From RGIG8306 sp964426655 (GTDB lineage Bacteria; Bacillota; Clostridia; Lachnospirales; Lachnospiraceae), in assembly GCA_964426655.1 (NCBI GenBank), contig CAYRQT010000001.1:124001-188000 (forward strand): a stretch of DNA of 64,000 nucleotides, given 5' to 3'. The notes beneath the pieces are model-generated. The model worked only from the letters and a program-made list of their open reading frames with translations, did not search any database and was not told the DNA's origin. The position numbers were made by a program, and so were the translations under genes. Positions 34,932 through 42,251 of this stretch are shown here, piece by piece. Each line of letters starts with the position of its first letter. Within the stretch, counting starts at the first letter, position 1.

Positions 34932-35606
34932 TTATATCCCGGAATCTGTCTGAATTTTTTTCAGCTCTTCCGTTTCCTGACTCACACTGTTTTGAATGGC
35001 CTCATTAAGCTGGAACATACGCTCATCCAGCATATTTACCATATTAGCACACTCCTTCAGTTGCTCCTGGATATACTCCGGTGCATTCCCTTCAAATTTG
35101 TAATATATTTTGTGTTCCAGACTGGCCCAGAAATCCATGGCAATAGTACGAATCTGAATTTCCACCTTTGTTTCAATTGGCCCATCTGACAGATATATGG
35201 GCACCGAAACTACCATGTGATAACTTTTATAGCCGTTTGGCTTGGGATTTGCAATGTAATTTTTAATAATCAGCACTTTGACATCACTCTGACTGCTGAT
35301 GATATCTGCGATCTGAAAAATATCCGCAGTAAAAGAACATATAATACGAATACCGGCAATATCGTGGATGTAACGCATCATATTTTCCACATTCACTTCA
35401 TGTCCCTGCTTCTTTAGTTTTTTAACAATGCTTTCCGGTGTCTTGATCCGGGATTTCACATGTTCGATGGGATTATAATTATGCACATGTAAAAATTCCT
35501 GATTCAAAATCTCAATTTTAGTATTAATTTCTTTCAATGCAGAATTGTAAAGAAACATCACCGTTTTCCACTCGTCGATACCAGAATATTTTTTCGGTAA
35601 TTTCAC
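34932..35606 (-). CDS. relQ: Small alarmone synthetase (RelQ/YjbM type GTP pyrophosphokinase)
   Basis: A single-domain (p)ppGpp synthetase of 224 residues without the hydrolase and regulatory domains of long RSH enzymes. Motifs: VKSRIKTPESIVKKL, IAGIRIIC, the G-loop PKPNGYKSYH and VEIQIRTIAMDFWASLEHK. Start is GTG with AAGGAGG five bases upstream. It heads an operon with xpt, tying alarmone production to GTP/purine salvage. Confidence 0.94.
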   Translation of the reverse strand: MKLPKKYSGIDEWKTVMFLYNSALKEINTKIEILNQEFLHVHNYNPIEHVKSRIKTPESIVKKLKKQGHEVNVENMMRYIHDIAGIRIICSFTADIFQIADIISSQSDVKVLIIKNYIANPKPNGYKSYHMVVSVPIYLSDGPIETKVEIQIRTIAMDFWASLEHKIYYKFEGNAPEYIQEQLKECANMVNMLDERMFQLNEAIQNSVSQETEELKKIQTDSGI

Positions 35607-35646
35607 AATGGCCTCCTTGCACGCCCTTTGACTCTATAACTTAGTC

Positions 35647-35656
35647 AGTATAACAT
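35647..35656 (-). promoter_or_regulatory. Extended -10 element upstream of relQ
   Basis: Minus-strand ATGTTATACT contains TATACT with an upstream TGn extension. No good -35 is visible. It lies about 40 bases before the GTG start. Confidence 0.4.
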
Positions 35657-35747
35657 AAAAAATACAGCCATGCGATAGGTATGTAGGAAATTTCACCGTT
35701 TGTTCCGGAAATACGAGGTTTTCAGCTGGTTTTCTCTCTCCAACTCA

Positions 35748-35776
35748 TTGACTTGTGCTCTACCCTGTGTTATATA
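35748..35776 (+). promoter_or_regulatory. Promoter of perR
   Basis: TTGACT (35748-35753) and TATATA (35771-35776) with a 17-base spacer, 45 bases before the ATG. Confidence 0.65.
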
Positions 35777-35786
35777 CTAATTATAT
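35772..35786 (+). promoter_or_regulatory. PerR-box-like operator overlapping the perR promoter
   Basis: ATATACTAATTATAT matches 11 of the 14 specified bases of the PerR box as I recall it (TTATAATNATTATAA), including the core TATA-TA-TATA dyad. It overlaps the -10, as expected for autorepression. Confidence 0.5.
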
Positions 35787-35821
35787 AGTAGGAACAGTTA
35801 CTAATTTTAGAAAGGACCAAT

Positions 35822-36235
35822 ATGGGAATTACCAAATACAGCCGTCAGAGACAGGCTATTCTGGATTTTCTGAAAACAAGGGAGGACCATCCCACCGCAG
35901 ATATCATTTATTATCATCTAAGGAAGGACTATCCCAACATTAGTCTGGGAACTGTTTATCGGAATCTTGGCCAGTTGGCCGCTCAGGGCGAGATCAGCAA
36001 ACTTTCATACGGCGATGGTGCAGATCATTTTGATTATGCGTCTTCCGACCATATTCATGTGATTTGCCAATCCTGCGGGAAAATCGCAGACGTATATACG
36101 CCTGCTCAGGATGTCTTTGCAAAAGAGGTTGCTTCTCAATATGATGGCGAGATTGAACGGCAGCAGCTCTTTTTTTTCGGCACATGTTCAGTCTGTCAAC
36201 GTAAAGGCAACTCACCTCAAAAATCTTCCAAGTAA
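35822..36235 (+). CDS. perR: Fur-family peroxide-responsive repressor PerR
   Basis: A 137-residue Fur-fold repressor. A winged helix (residues 5-80, SLGTVYRNLGQLAAQG) precedes the metal-binding dimer domain HFDYASSDHIHVICQSCGK. The Asp in HFDY matches PerR Asp85 (Glu in Fur), and the His ligands and the CQSC...CSVC structural zinc site are present, so a metal-catalysed-oxidation peroxide sensor is the best reading. AGAAAGGA precedes the ATG. A strong terminator follows. Confidence 0.88.
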   Translation: MGITKYSRQRQAILDFLKTREDHPTADIIYYHLRKDYPNISLGTVYRNLGQLAAQGEISKLSYGDGADHFDYASSDHIHVICQSCGKIADVYTPAQDVFAKEVASQYDGEIERQQLFFFGTCSVCQRKGNSPQKSSK

Positions 36236-36254
36236 CTTATCATAATGCCTCTTC

Positions 36255-36285
36255 AAAAGCCCGGTACGTCCGTACCTGGGCTTTT
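36255..36285 (+). terminator. Terminator of perR
   Basis: AAAAGCCC-GGTAC pairs with GTACC-GGGCTTTT around a four-base loop with one bulge, then ATTTTTTC. Confidence 0.9.
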
Positions 36286-36318
36286 ATTTTTTCTTTCTAA
36301 AACTTTACATTCTACATC

Positions 36319-36347
36319 TTGACCAATAAATATTTATGATGTATTAT
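36319..36347 (+). promoter_or_regulatory. Promoter of the hemolysin III gene
   Basis: TTGACC (36319-36324) and TATTAT (36342-36347), spacer 17. Confidence 0.6.
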
Positions 36348-36404
36348 CTAATTATCAAGACATAGTTTTTAATACTACTTATAACATTGTTCAGGAGGTG
36401 TCAT

Positions 36405-37073
36405 ATGCGTTTCCACATTAAGGATCCCGGTAGTGCCATCACTCATTTTATAGCCATGTTAATGTCCATCCTGGCTGCAACGCCTCTGTTAGTTCGGGCC
36501 GCTTCCCAACCAGACTGGGTGCATCTGCTTTCATTAAGTATTTTTGTCTGCAGTATGATTCTACTGTATGGAGCCAGCACCACCTACCATACCTTTGACA
36601 TTAATCCCACCATCAATAAAGTGCTTCGAAAACTAGACCATGCAATGATTTTTGTACTGATTGCCGGAACATATACGCCCATCTGTCTGGTGGTATTAAA
36701 GGGGCCAACGGGATACCGTCTGCTAGCGTTGATCTGGGGCATTGCTCTTATAGGCATTGGAATTAAACTATTCTGGATTACATGCCCCAAATGGTTTTCC
36801 TCCATTCTGTATATCGGTATGGGATGGTTATGTGTACTGGCCTTTTCTCCACTCCTAAACGCTCTGCCTAAAGCAGCATTTGGCTGGTTGCTGGCAGGAG
36901 GAATCATTTATACCATCGGCGGGGTCATTTATGCATTAAAGCTCCCCTTATTTAACAAGAAACATCAGCAATTTGGTAGCCATGAAATTTTCCACCTGTT
37001 CGTCATGGCTGGCAGTCTTTGCCATTTCATTCTAATGTTCCGTTATATAGCACAATTCCCTCTAAATCCCTAA
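36405..37073 (+). CDS. Hemolysin III / PAQR family membrane protein (TrhA-like)
   Basis: A 222-residue seven-helix membrane protein of the PAQR superfamily. Conserved metal-site residues are visible: YGASTTYHTF and KLDHAMIFVLIAGTYTPI, and near the C-terminus GSHEIFHLFVMAGSLCHF. Family members influence membrane fluidity or act as ceramidase-like hydrolases; the hemolysin name is historical. The ATG at 36405 follows AGGAGGTG; the frame has six earlier codons. Monocistronic. Confidence 0.9.
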   Translation: MRFHIKDPGSAITHFIAMLMSILAATPLLVRAASQPDWVHLLSLSIFVCSMILLYGASTTYHTFDINPTINKVLRKLDHAMIFVLIAGTYTPICLVVLKGPTGYRLLALIWGIALIGIGIKLFWITCPKWFSSILYIGMGWLCVLAFSPLLNALPKAAFGWLLAGGIIYTIGGVIYALKLPLFNKKHQQFGSHEIFHLFVMAGSLCHFILMFRYIAQFPLNP

Positions 37074-37079
37074 AAAAAG

Positions 37080-37113
37080 GGCTGCCTCCCATCTAAAAAT
37101 ACGGGTGGCAGCC
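37080..37113. terminator. Bidirectional terminator between the PAQR gene and a small ORF
   Basis: GGCTGCC-TCCC and GGGT-GGCAGCC form the stem. The plus strand continues TTTTCATTTT and the minus strand continues CTTTTTTTA, so it can end transcripts from both sides. Confidence 0.8.
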
Positions 37114-37136
37114 TTTTCATTTTACAATAAAAATAT

Positions 37137-37235
37137 CTATTCGAAATAATTCCATAAATGCCGTGCCAAATGTATGCCTTCATAAACAGTGGCACTGATT
37201 ATTACACTGACAACCATCCATGCCTGTATGCCCAT
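37137..37235 (-). CDS. Small hydrophobic protein, 32 residues
   Basis: An unrecognised small gene. The product starts MGIQAWMVVSVIISATVYEG and ends with a charged/aromatic tail, giving one membrane segment. Support: AAAGGAG six bases before the ATG, a TATACT element about 55 bases upstream (37289-37294), and a terminator 24 bases after the stop that has its T-run in this direction. It is convergent with the PAQR gene and divergent from the TauE-like gene. It could be a small membrane protein or a type I toxin-like peptide; no antitoxin RNA can be shown. Confidence 0.5.
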   Translation of the reverse strand: MGIQAWMVVSVIISATVYEGIHLARHLWNYFE

Positions 37236-37356
37236 ATCATACTCCTTTCTGTAACCCAAACCTGACTGCATCATCTCTTTGTGAGGAAAGTATAGCCTTT
37301 TTACTGTACAATAAAACGGACCGCTGTTTTTCAAAAAGAAAGTTTATTCCTTTCTC

Positions 37357-37386
37357 TTGCTTTTCTCCTCGTAAACAGAGTATGAT
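37357..37386 (+). promoter_or_regulatory. Promoter of the TauE/SafE gene
   Basis: TTGCTT (37357-37362) and TATGAT (37381-37386), spacer 18. Confidence 0.45.
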
Positions 37387-37427
37387 ATTCCTATTCTGTC
37401 TCATATCTTCTGCAGCAAAGGAGCATT

Positions 37428-38186
37428 ATGGAACTTACTTTAGAAACTTTTCTTGTGATATGTCCTCTGGTTTTTTTAGCCGGCGTAGTGGATGCTGTCG
37501 GAGGGGGTGGCGGTCTGATTTCTCTTCCTGCATATCTGATTGCCGGCGTTCCCACCCATTTTGCCATTGCCACAAATAAACTTTCTTCTTCCTGCGGCAC
37601 CGCCCTGACCACGATACGTTTCATCCGAAATAAGCTGGTAGACTTTAAGCTGGCCATTCCCGGTGTAATCGCTGCCATGATCGGCTCTGCTCTCGGTGCC
37701 AGGCTTTCTCTCTTTATTTCAGAAAAAATACTCTCCTATCTTCTTATGGGCGTACTACCATTAGCTGCCCTACTGGTAATGAACAAAAAATTATTTTCTG
37801 ATCGGCCTGATGCCCCGGATAGCTATCATTTCCACCAGCACGTTATCCTTTTTATTTCAGCTTTTTGTATCGGCGTATATGATGGTTTGTATGGACCGGG
37901 TACGGGAACATTTCTAATAATTGCCTTTACCGTTTTTGGCCGCCTCCCTGTACGAAAATCCAATGGGCAGGCAAAGATCATTAATCTGACCACCAATGTC
38001 ACCGCCCTGGCGGTTTTCCTTCTTCATGGACAGGTGCTTTTGCTGCTTGGTGCAGTTGCCGCCATCTGCAATATGGCAGGCGGATATCTTGGAGCCGGCC
38101 TTGCAATGCGTAAAAATGTGGCTTTTATACGGCTCAGTATTTTGTTCGTTTTTATCTTATTGGCCGTCCGCCTATATTTATCTTGA
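37428..38186 (+). CDS. TauE/SafE (TSUP) family anion exporter
   Basis: A 252-residue membrane protein with about eight helices in two repeats. The conserved repeat motifs GVVDAVGGGGGLISLPAYL and CIGVYDGLYGPGTGTFL mark the sulfite/organosulfonate exporter family. Substrate unknown. AAAGGAG precedes the ATG. Confidence 0.92.
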   Translation: MELTLETFLVICPLVFLAGVVDAVGGGGGLISLPAYLIAGVPTHFAIATNKLSSSCGTALTTIRFIRNKLVDFKLAIPGVIAAMIGSALGARLSLFISEKILSYLLMGVLPLAALLVMNKKLFSDRPDAPDSYHFHQHVILFISAFCIGVYDGLYGPGTGTFLIIAFTVFGRLPVRKSNGQAKIINLTTNVTALAVFLLHGQVLLLLGAVAAICNMAGGYLGAGLAMRKNVAFIRLSILFVFILLAVRLYLS

Positions 38187-38211
38187 CAAATTAAGCTGCA
38201 TGCTGTATTTT
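38183..38211 (+). promoter_or_regulatory. Promoter of the amino acid ABC operon
   Basis: Perfect TTGACA (38183-38188) overlapping the preceding stop, and TATTTT (38206-38211), spacer 17. It leaves a leader of about 140 bases before the ATPase gene. Confidence 0.55.
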
Positions 38212-38283
38212 AAAACATGTATCAACTCTTTTCTTACTTTAATTAAGAATAATGAATTTCAACAAAATCGATTGAGACAAAGA

Positions 38284-38322
38284 CGTTTCTAACTGCATTT
38301 TCGCAACTAGAAACGCCTTTTT
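38284..38322 (+). terminator. Terminator or attenuator in the leader of the amino acid ABC operon
   Basis: CGTTTCTA (38284-38291) pairs with TAGAAACG (38308-38315) and is followed by CCTTTTT. It lies downstream of the predicted promoter and upstream of the first ORF. It is therefore either the end of the TauE transcript or an attenuator. Confidence 0.6.
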
Positions 38323-38359
38323 GAATTCTCGCAGAATACATATTGGAGGAAACAGGTAT

Positions 38360-39082
38360 ATGATTAAACTGGTGAATGTGAACAAAAGCTTCGGTGATCT
38401 TCATGTATTGAAAGATGTCAATCTTGAAGTAGGTACCGGAGAGAAGCTGGTTATTATCGGCCCTTCCGGGTCCGGAAAATCTACCACTGTTCGCTGCATG
38501 AACTTTTTAGAGCAGCCAAGCAGCGGTCAGGTGTATCTGGACGGCCAGCTACTTACCCACAAAAACAAAGTGAAGCTGGTTCGTGAAACCACAAGCATGG
38601 TTTTTCAACAATTCAATCTGTATCCTCACATGAATGTATTAAGGAATCTTACCCTGGCCCCCACAAAGCTCCATCACAAGTCAAAAAAAGAAGCTGAGGA
38701 GCTGGCATATCACTACCTGGATGTGGTAGGCCTGCGAGACAAAGCCCACGTGTATCCTTCCACCCTTTCAGGGGGGCAACAACAAAGAATTGCCATTGCC
38801 AGAGCCCTCTGTGCGCAGACTAAAATCATTCTTTTTGATGAACCGACCTCTGCACTGGACCCGGAAACAATCCAGGAAGTACTGGATGTTATGATTAAAC
38901 TGGCAAAGGAAAGTATCACCATGGTGGTTGTCACCCATGAAATGGGCTTTGCGCGTCAGGTGGCAGATCGGGTTGTATTTATGGACGATGGACGTATCAT
39001 TGAAGAGGGAACTCCCGAGCACTTCTTTACCAATCCCCAGAACGAACGGGTGAAACAGTTCTTAGGTAAGATCATCCGATAA
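38360..39082 (+). CDS. Polar amino acid ABC transporter ATP-binding protein (GlnQ-like)
   Basis: A 240-residue ATPase: Walker A IGPSGSGKST, signature LSGGQQQRIAIARAL, Walker B ILFDEPTSALDPE, switch His in VVTHEMGFARQVADRVVFMD, the standard PAAT family pattern. ATG at 38360 follows GGAGGAAACAGG. It is the first gene of an ATPase-SBP-permease-permease operon. Confidence 0.95.
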   Translation: MIKLVNVNKSFGDLHVLKDVNLEVGTGEKLVIIGPSGSGKSTTVRCMNFLEQPSSGQVYLDGQLLTHKNKVKLVRETTSMVFQQFNLYPHMNVLRNLTLAPTKLHHKSKKEAEELAYHYLDVVGLRDKAHVYPSTLSGGQQQRIAIARALCAQTKIILFDEPTSALDPETIQEVLDVMIKLAKESITMVVVTHEMGFARQVADRVVFMDDGRIIEEGTPEHFFTNPQNERVKQFLGKIIR

Positions 39083-39150
39083 TTTGTTATCCAGGCTTCT
39101 ATAGGAAGCTTTGATATAAATCCAAATTGAAAAACAGGAGGACGTATATT

Positions 39151-40074
39151 ATGAAAAAATGGAAATTAACCACAGTCGCCATGACTGCCATGGTGCTTGC
39201 TGCTGGTGTGGCCACTGGCTGCTCCAGCTCATCTAATGATTCTACTACCGCTGCAGAAACCACCACTGCTGCTGCAGAGGAAACCACCACTGCTTCTGAA
39301 ACAGAAGAAACAACCGAGGCTCTTTCCGAAGATGTCCAGGCCATTATTGACCGTGGAGTCCTTCATGTAGGTGTTAAAAATGCGGTAATCGGGTTCGGTT
39401 ATGAGGATCCCCTTACTGGTGAATACAGCGGTATGGAAATCTCCATTGCTCAGAAAATTGCTGATACTCTGGGGGTTGATGTGGAATTTACTCCCGTTAC
39501 AGCTGCTACACGTACAGAACTTCTGGACGCCGGTGACATCGACATGGTTCTGGCCACCTTTACCATTACCGATGAGCGTAAGGAAAGCTGGGATTTCTCC
39601 ACACCTTATTACACCGATCATGTAACCGTTTTGGTTGAAGACTCCAGCGGCATTTCCACTTTGGCTGACCTGGAAGGAAAACTGGTTGGCGTTTCTTCAG
39701 GATCAACTTCTGCCAAATCTCTTGTACAGGCCATGATTGACGCTGGTATAATTGACGGTTCCAATTTCAATGCAGAAACCTTTGATCCTGCGACCTGGAC
39801 CGAAGGCGTTTCCTTCCAGCAGTATGATGACTATCCCAGCATTTCCGTTGCATTAAGTGCCGGGGAGGTAGACGCATTCTGTGTAGATAAGTCTATTCTG
39901 GCTGTTTATAACACAGAAGGTCGTTCTTACATTGATGCAGAATTTGCCCCTCAGGACTATGGTGTAGCTACTAAGAAAGGTTCCGGGCTGTCTGCTTATG
40001 TGGATAATCTTATCACCACCTGGCTGGAAGACGGTACCATTCAGGGCTTCATTGATGAGAACAACCTGCAGTAA
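39151..40074 (+). CDS. Amino acid ABC transporter substrate-binding lipoprotein
   Basis: A 307-residue SBP family 3 receptor. The signal peptide ends at the lipobox ATGC, followed by a Ser/Thr/Glu-rich linker. The mature part has IIDRGVLHVGVKN, MEISIAQKIADTLG and the SBP3 motif DMVLATFTITDERKESWDFS. Its ligand (Gln, Glu/Asp, Arg or other polar amino acid) is not determinable by eye. GGAGGACG precedes the ATG. Confidence 0.94.
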   Translation: MKKWKLTTVAMTAMVLAAGVATGCSSSSNDSTTAAETTTAAAEETTTASETEETTEALSEDVQAIIDRGVLHVGVKNAVIGFGYEDPLTGEYSGMEISIAQKIADTLGVDVEFTPVTAATRTELLDAGDIDMVLATFTITDERKESWDFSTPYYTDHVTVLVEDSSGISTLADLEGKLVGVSSGSTSAKSLVQAMIDAGIIDGSNFNAETFDPATWTEGVSFQQYDDYPSISVALSAGEVDAFCVDKSILAVYNTEGRSYIDAEFAPQDYGVATKKGSGLSAYVDNLITTWLEDGTIQGFIDENNLQ

Positions 40075-40119
40075 TTTCTGCACTTTCCTGAAAATGTAAC
40101 CATGTAAGGAGGAAGAAAC

Positions 40120-40833
40120 ATGTCTGGACTTTTTTCGCAACGAGCCTGGGAAAAGGTATGGACCTACCGGGGAACATTCTGGCTAGGTCTCTCCAACACC
40201 CTGGAGACCGCTTTCCTTGCCATCTTTTTAGGACTGGCTTTGGGTATCGTTTTTGGATTATCTGCCACTAGCGGCAAAAAGCCTCTGCAGGTAATTGCCC
40301 GTATCTATGTGGAATTCATACAAAATACCCCTTTGCTTCTCCAGGTATGTTTCTTCTATTATGCCCTGGCATTCTCAGGCAACAGCATTGGTATAATTCC
40401 TACCGGTATTGTTGCCCTGGGAATTTACCATGGGGCTTATATGTCTGAAGTAATACGGGCTGGTATTCAGGCCATTCCCAGCGGCCAGTTCGAGGCAGCC
40501 CGCTCTCAGGGCTTTGGATACATCGGCCGAATGTACTATATTATTCTTCCCCAAAGCATTAAGATCATTTTACCACCCATGGTAAATCAGTTGGTAAACC
40601 TGATCAAGAACACCTCCTGTCTGTACATCATTCGAGGATCAGATCTGATTGTTACCGGCGAAAATACCGGTGGTGCCTATGGACCGGCATACATTATATG
40701 TGGTGTGTTATTCTTCGTCATGTGTTTCCCTCTCTCCAAATTTGCCGGAATCTGGGAAGCTAACCTGAAAAAGCGGGACAGCCGGGGAACCCTGCAAAAA
40801 GCTGTTCTGGAAGCTGAAAAGGAGGGGGTATAA
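40120..40833 (+). CDS. Polar amino acid ABC transporter permease 1
   Basis: A 237-residue HisM/GlnP-type permease with LSNTLETAFLAIFLGLALG at the start, the motif EFIQNTPLLLQVCFFYYAL and the EAA-like loop EAARSQGFGYIGRMYYIILPQ. AAGGAGG precedes the ATG. It pairs with the second permease four bases downstream. Confidence 0.94.
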   Translation: MSGLFSQRAWEKVWTYRGTFWLGLSNTLETAFLAIFLGLALGIVFGLSATSGKKPLQVIARIYVEFIQNTPLLLQVCFFYYALAFSGNSIGIIPTGIVALGIYHGAYMSEVIRAGIQAIPSGQFEAARSQGFGYIGRMYYIILPQSIKIILPPMVNQLVNLIKNTSCLYIIRGSDLIVTGENTGGAYGPAYIICGVLFFVMCFPLSKFAGIWEANLKKRDSRGTLQKAVLEAEKEGV

Positions 40834-40836
40834 ATA

Positions 40837-41622
40837 ATGTCTGATTTTTGGGAAAGCCTTTCCATCCTTCAACAACCTGCCATTCTGTTGTATCTTGCTA
40901 AAGGAGTGGCCTTTACTTTGATTATTTCCGTTATTGCCGTCATATTTGGAATCGTCATTGGTTCAATTCTTGCCATGGTGCGAAATTATTGCACCAACGG
41001 GCCGATTCGAATTTTGGGATGGCTCTCAACGATATATATAGAAATCTTTCGGAACACGCCTTTGCTTCTTTGGATTTTTATTTGCCTGGTTTTTCTTCCC
41101 TTCCCCCACGGCCTGGCTAAACCTATGTTTGGACTGACCACAGTAGAAGTGAAGCTGTTGTACAAAGCAGCTCTCGCCCTGATCCTTTTTACCTCCTCAG
41201 TTATTGCCGAAATTATTCGGGGTGGACTAAACGGTGTTCAGCATGGTCAGTTCGAAGCCGGTCATTCCCAAGGATTCAATATTGTTCAGATCATGATTTA
41301 TATCGTCTTGCCACAGGCCTATAAAAGTGTTGTTCCTACTCTGCTAAGTCAGGTTATCACTACCATTAAAGACTCCTCGTATCTGGCTAATGTGGCTACC
41401 ATTGAACTGATGGCTCGAACCAAAAAGATTCTCAGTACAGCAAATCGATTCAAGGAATCTGGTAGCATCACTGTATCCGATGTCTTTGTCCTTCTGGGCA
41501 GTGCCTTCGTGATTTATTTCATAATCAACTACACTTTAAGCTGCATTGTCCGCTCTATGCAAAAGGAAAAGAAAAGAAAACCTCAGACCGCTACAGCTCC
41601 TGCTTCTGCAGGTAATCCATAA
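40837..41622 (+). CDS. Polar amino acid ABC transporter permease 2
   Basis: A 261-residue HisM/GlnP-type permease: GVAFTLIISVIAVIFGIV, EIFRNTPLLLWIFI and the EAA-like loop EAGHSQGFNIVQIMIYIVLPQ. It would form a heterodimeric channel with the preceding permease. The C-terminus ends in a Lys-rich then Ala/Pro-rich tail. Confidence 0.94.
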   Translation: MSDFWESLSILQQPAILLYLAKGVAFTLIISVIAVIFGIVIGSILAMVRNYCTNGPIRILGWLSTIYIEIFRNTPLLLWIFICLVFLPFPHGLAKPMFGLTTVEVKLLYKAALALILFTSSVIAEIIRGGLNGVQHGQFEAGHSQGFNIVQIMIYIVLPQAYKSVVPTLLSQVITTIKDSSYLANVATIELMARTKKILSTANRFKESGSITVSDVFVLLGSAFVIYFIINYTLSCIVRSMQKEKKRKPQTATAPASAGNP

Positions 41623-41634
41623 AGGAGTTATATC

Positions 41635-42234
41635 ATGGAAAAGTATGTCGTTACCATTTCACGCCAATTTGGAAGTCTTGGCCGTTCTATTGCCAAAAAG
41701 CTTTCTGAAAACTTGGGCGTTTATTTCATGGATCGTGACATTGTGGAAGCAACTGCCAAACGTCTTGGTCAGCCAGTTTCTATTGTCAGCGATGAAGAAG
41801 AAATCGCTTCTCCCGCTCTCTTTCAGCGCAAATATCCTTTGGGGACCGGTTTATCCACGCTGAAAGATGAAATTTTTCTTGTGCAAAAAAATATTATTGA
41901 AGACGAAGCGGAAAAAGAGTCTTGCATTATTGTGGGACGGTGTGCAGACAGCATTCTTGCTAATCATCCCCACCATCTTCACGTATATATTTATGCACCA
42001 TTTGAAGCCCGCCTGCAAAATTGCACGCATCAGCTTCAAATGGATGAAAAAACCGCCCGGCGAATGATAAAAGAAGTGGATACGGCCCGCCACAATTACA
42101 TCAAACGATATTGTCCTGAAGTAGAGGATGTGTTTACCCACAAAGATATTATGCTGGATAGCAGCCAGTTTGGAGTAGAAGGATGTGCAAGAATTCTCAC
42201 GCAAATCGTCAGGGAAAAATTTGGAAGCGAATAA
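41635..42234 (+). CDS. Cytidylate kinase-like family protein
   Basis: A 199-residue protein of the cytidylate-kinase-like group. It starts VVTISRQFGSLGRSIAKKLSE, where a P-loop-like glycine segment lacks the canonical GKT/S, and contains CIIVGRCADSIL and YIYAPFEARL. It is too divergent to be the housekeeping Cmk. It is close behind the amino acid transporter (AAAGGAG, 12-base gap). The stop codon overlaps the likely original start of the next gene. Function unknown. Confidence 0.82.
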   Translation: MEKYVVTISRQFGSLGRSIAKKLSENLGVYFMDRDIVEATAKRLGQPVSIVSDEEEIASPALFQRKYPLGTGLSTLKDEIFLVQKNIIEDEAEKESCIIVGRCADSILANHPHHLHVYIYAPFEARLQNCTHQLQMDEKTARRMIKEVDTARHNYIKRYCPEVEDVFTHKDIMLDSSQFGVEGCARILTQIVREKFGSE

Positions 42235-42251
42235 ACCTGCCCCCCATTGGT

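Noticed and set aside
37281..37334. Longer version of the small membrane ORF starting at 37334
   Set aside because: The extra 33 codons have no ribosome site and overlap the -10-like element; the internal ATG at 37235 has AAAGGAG.
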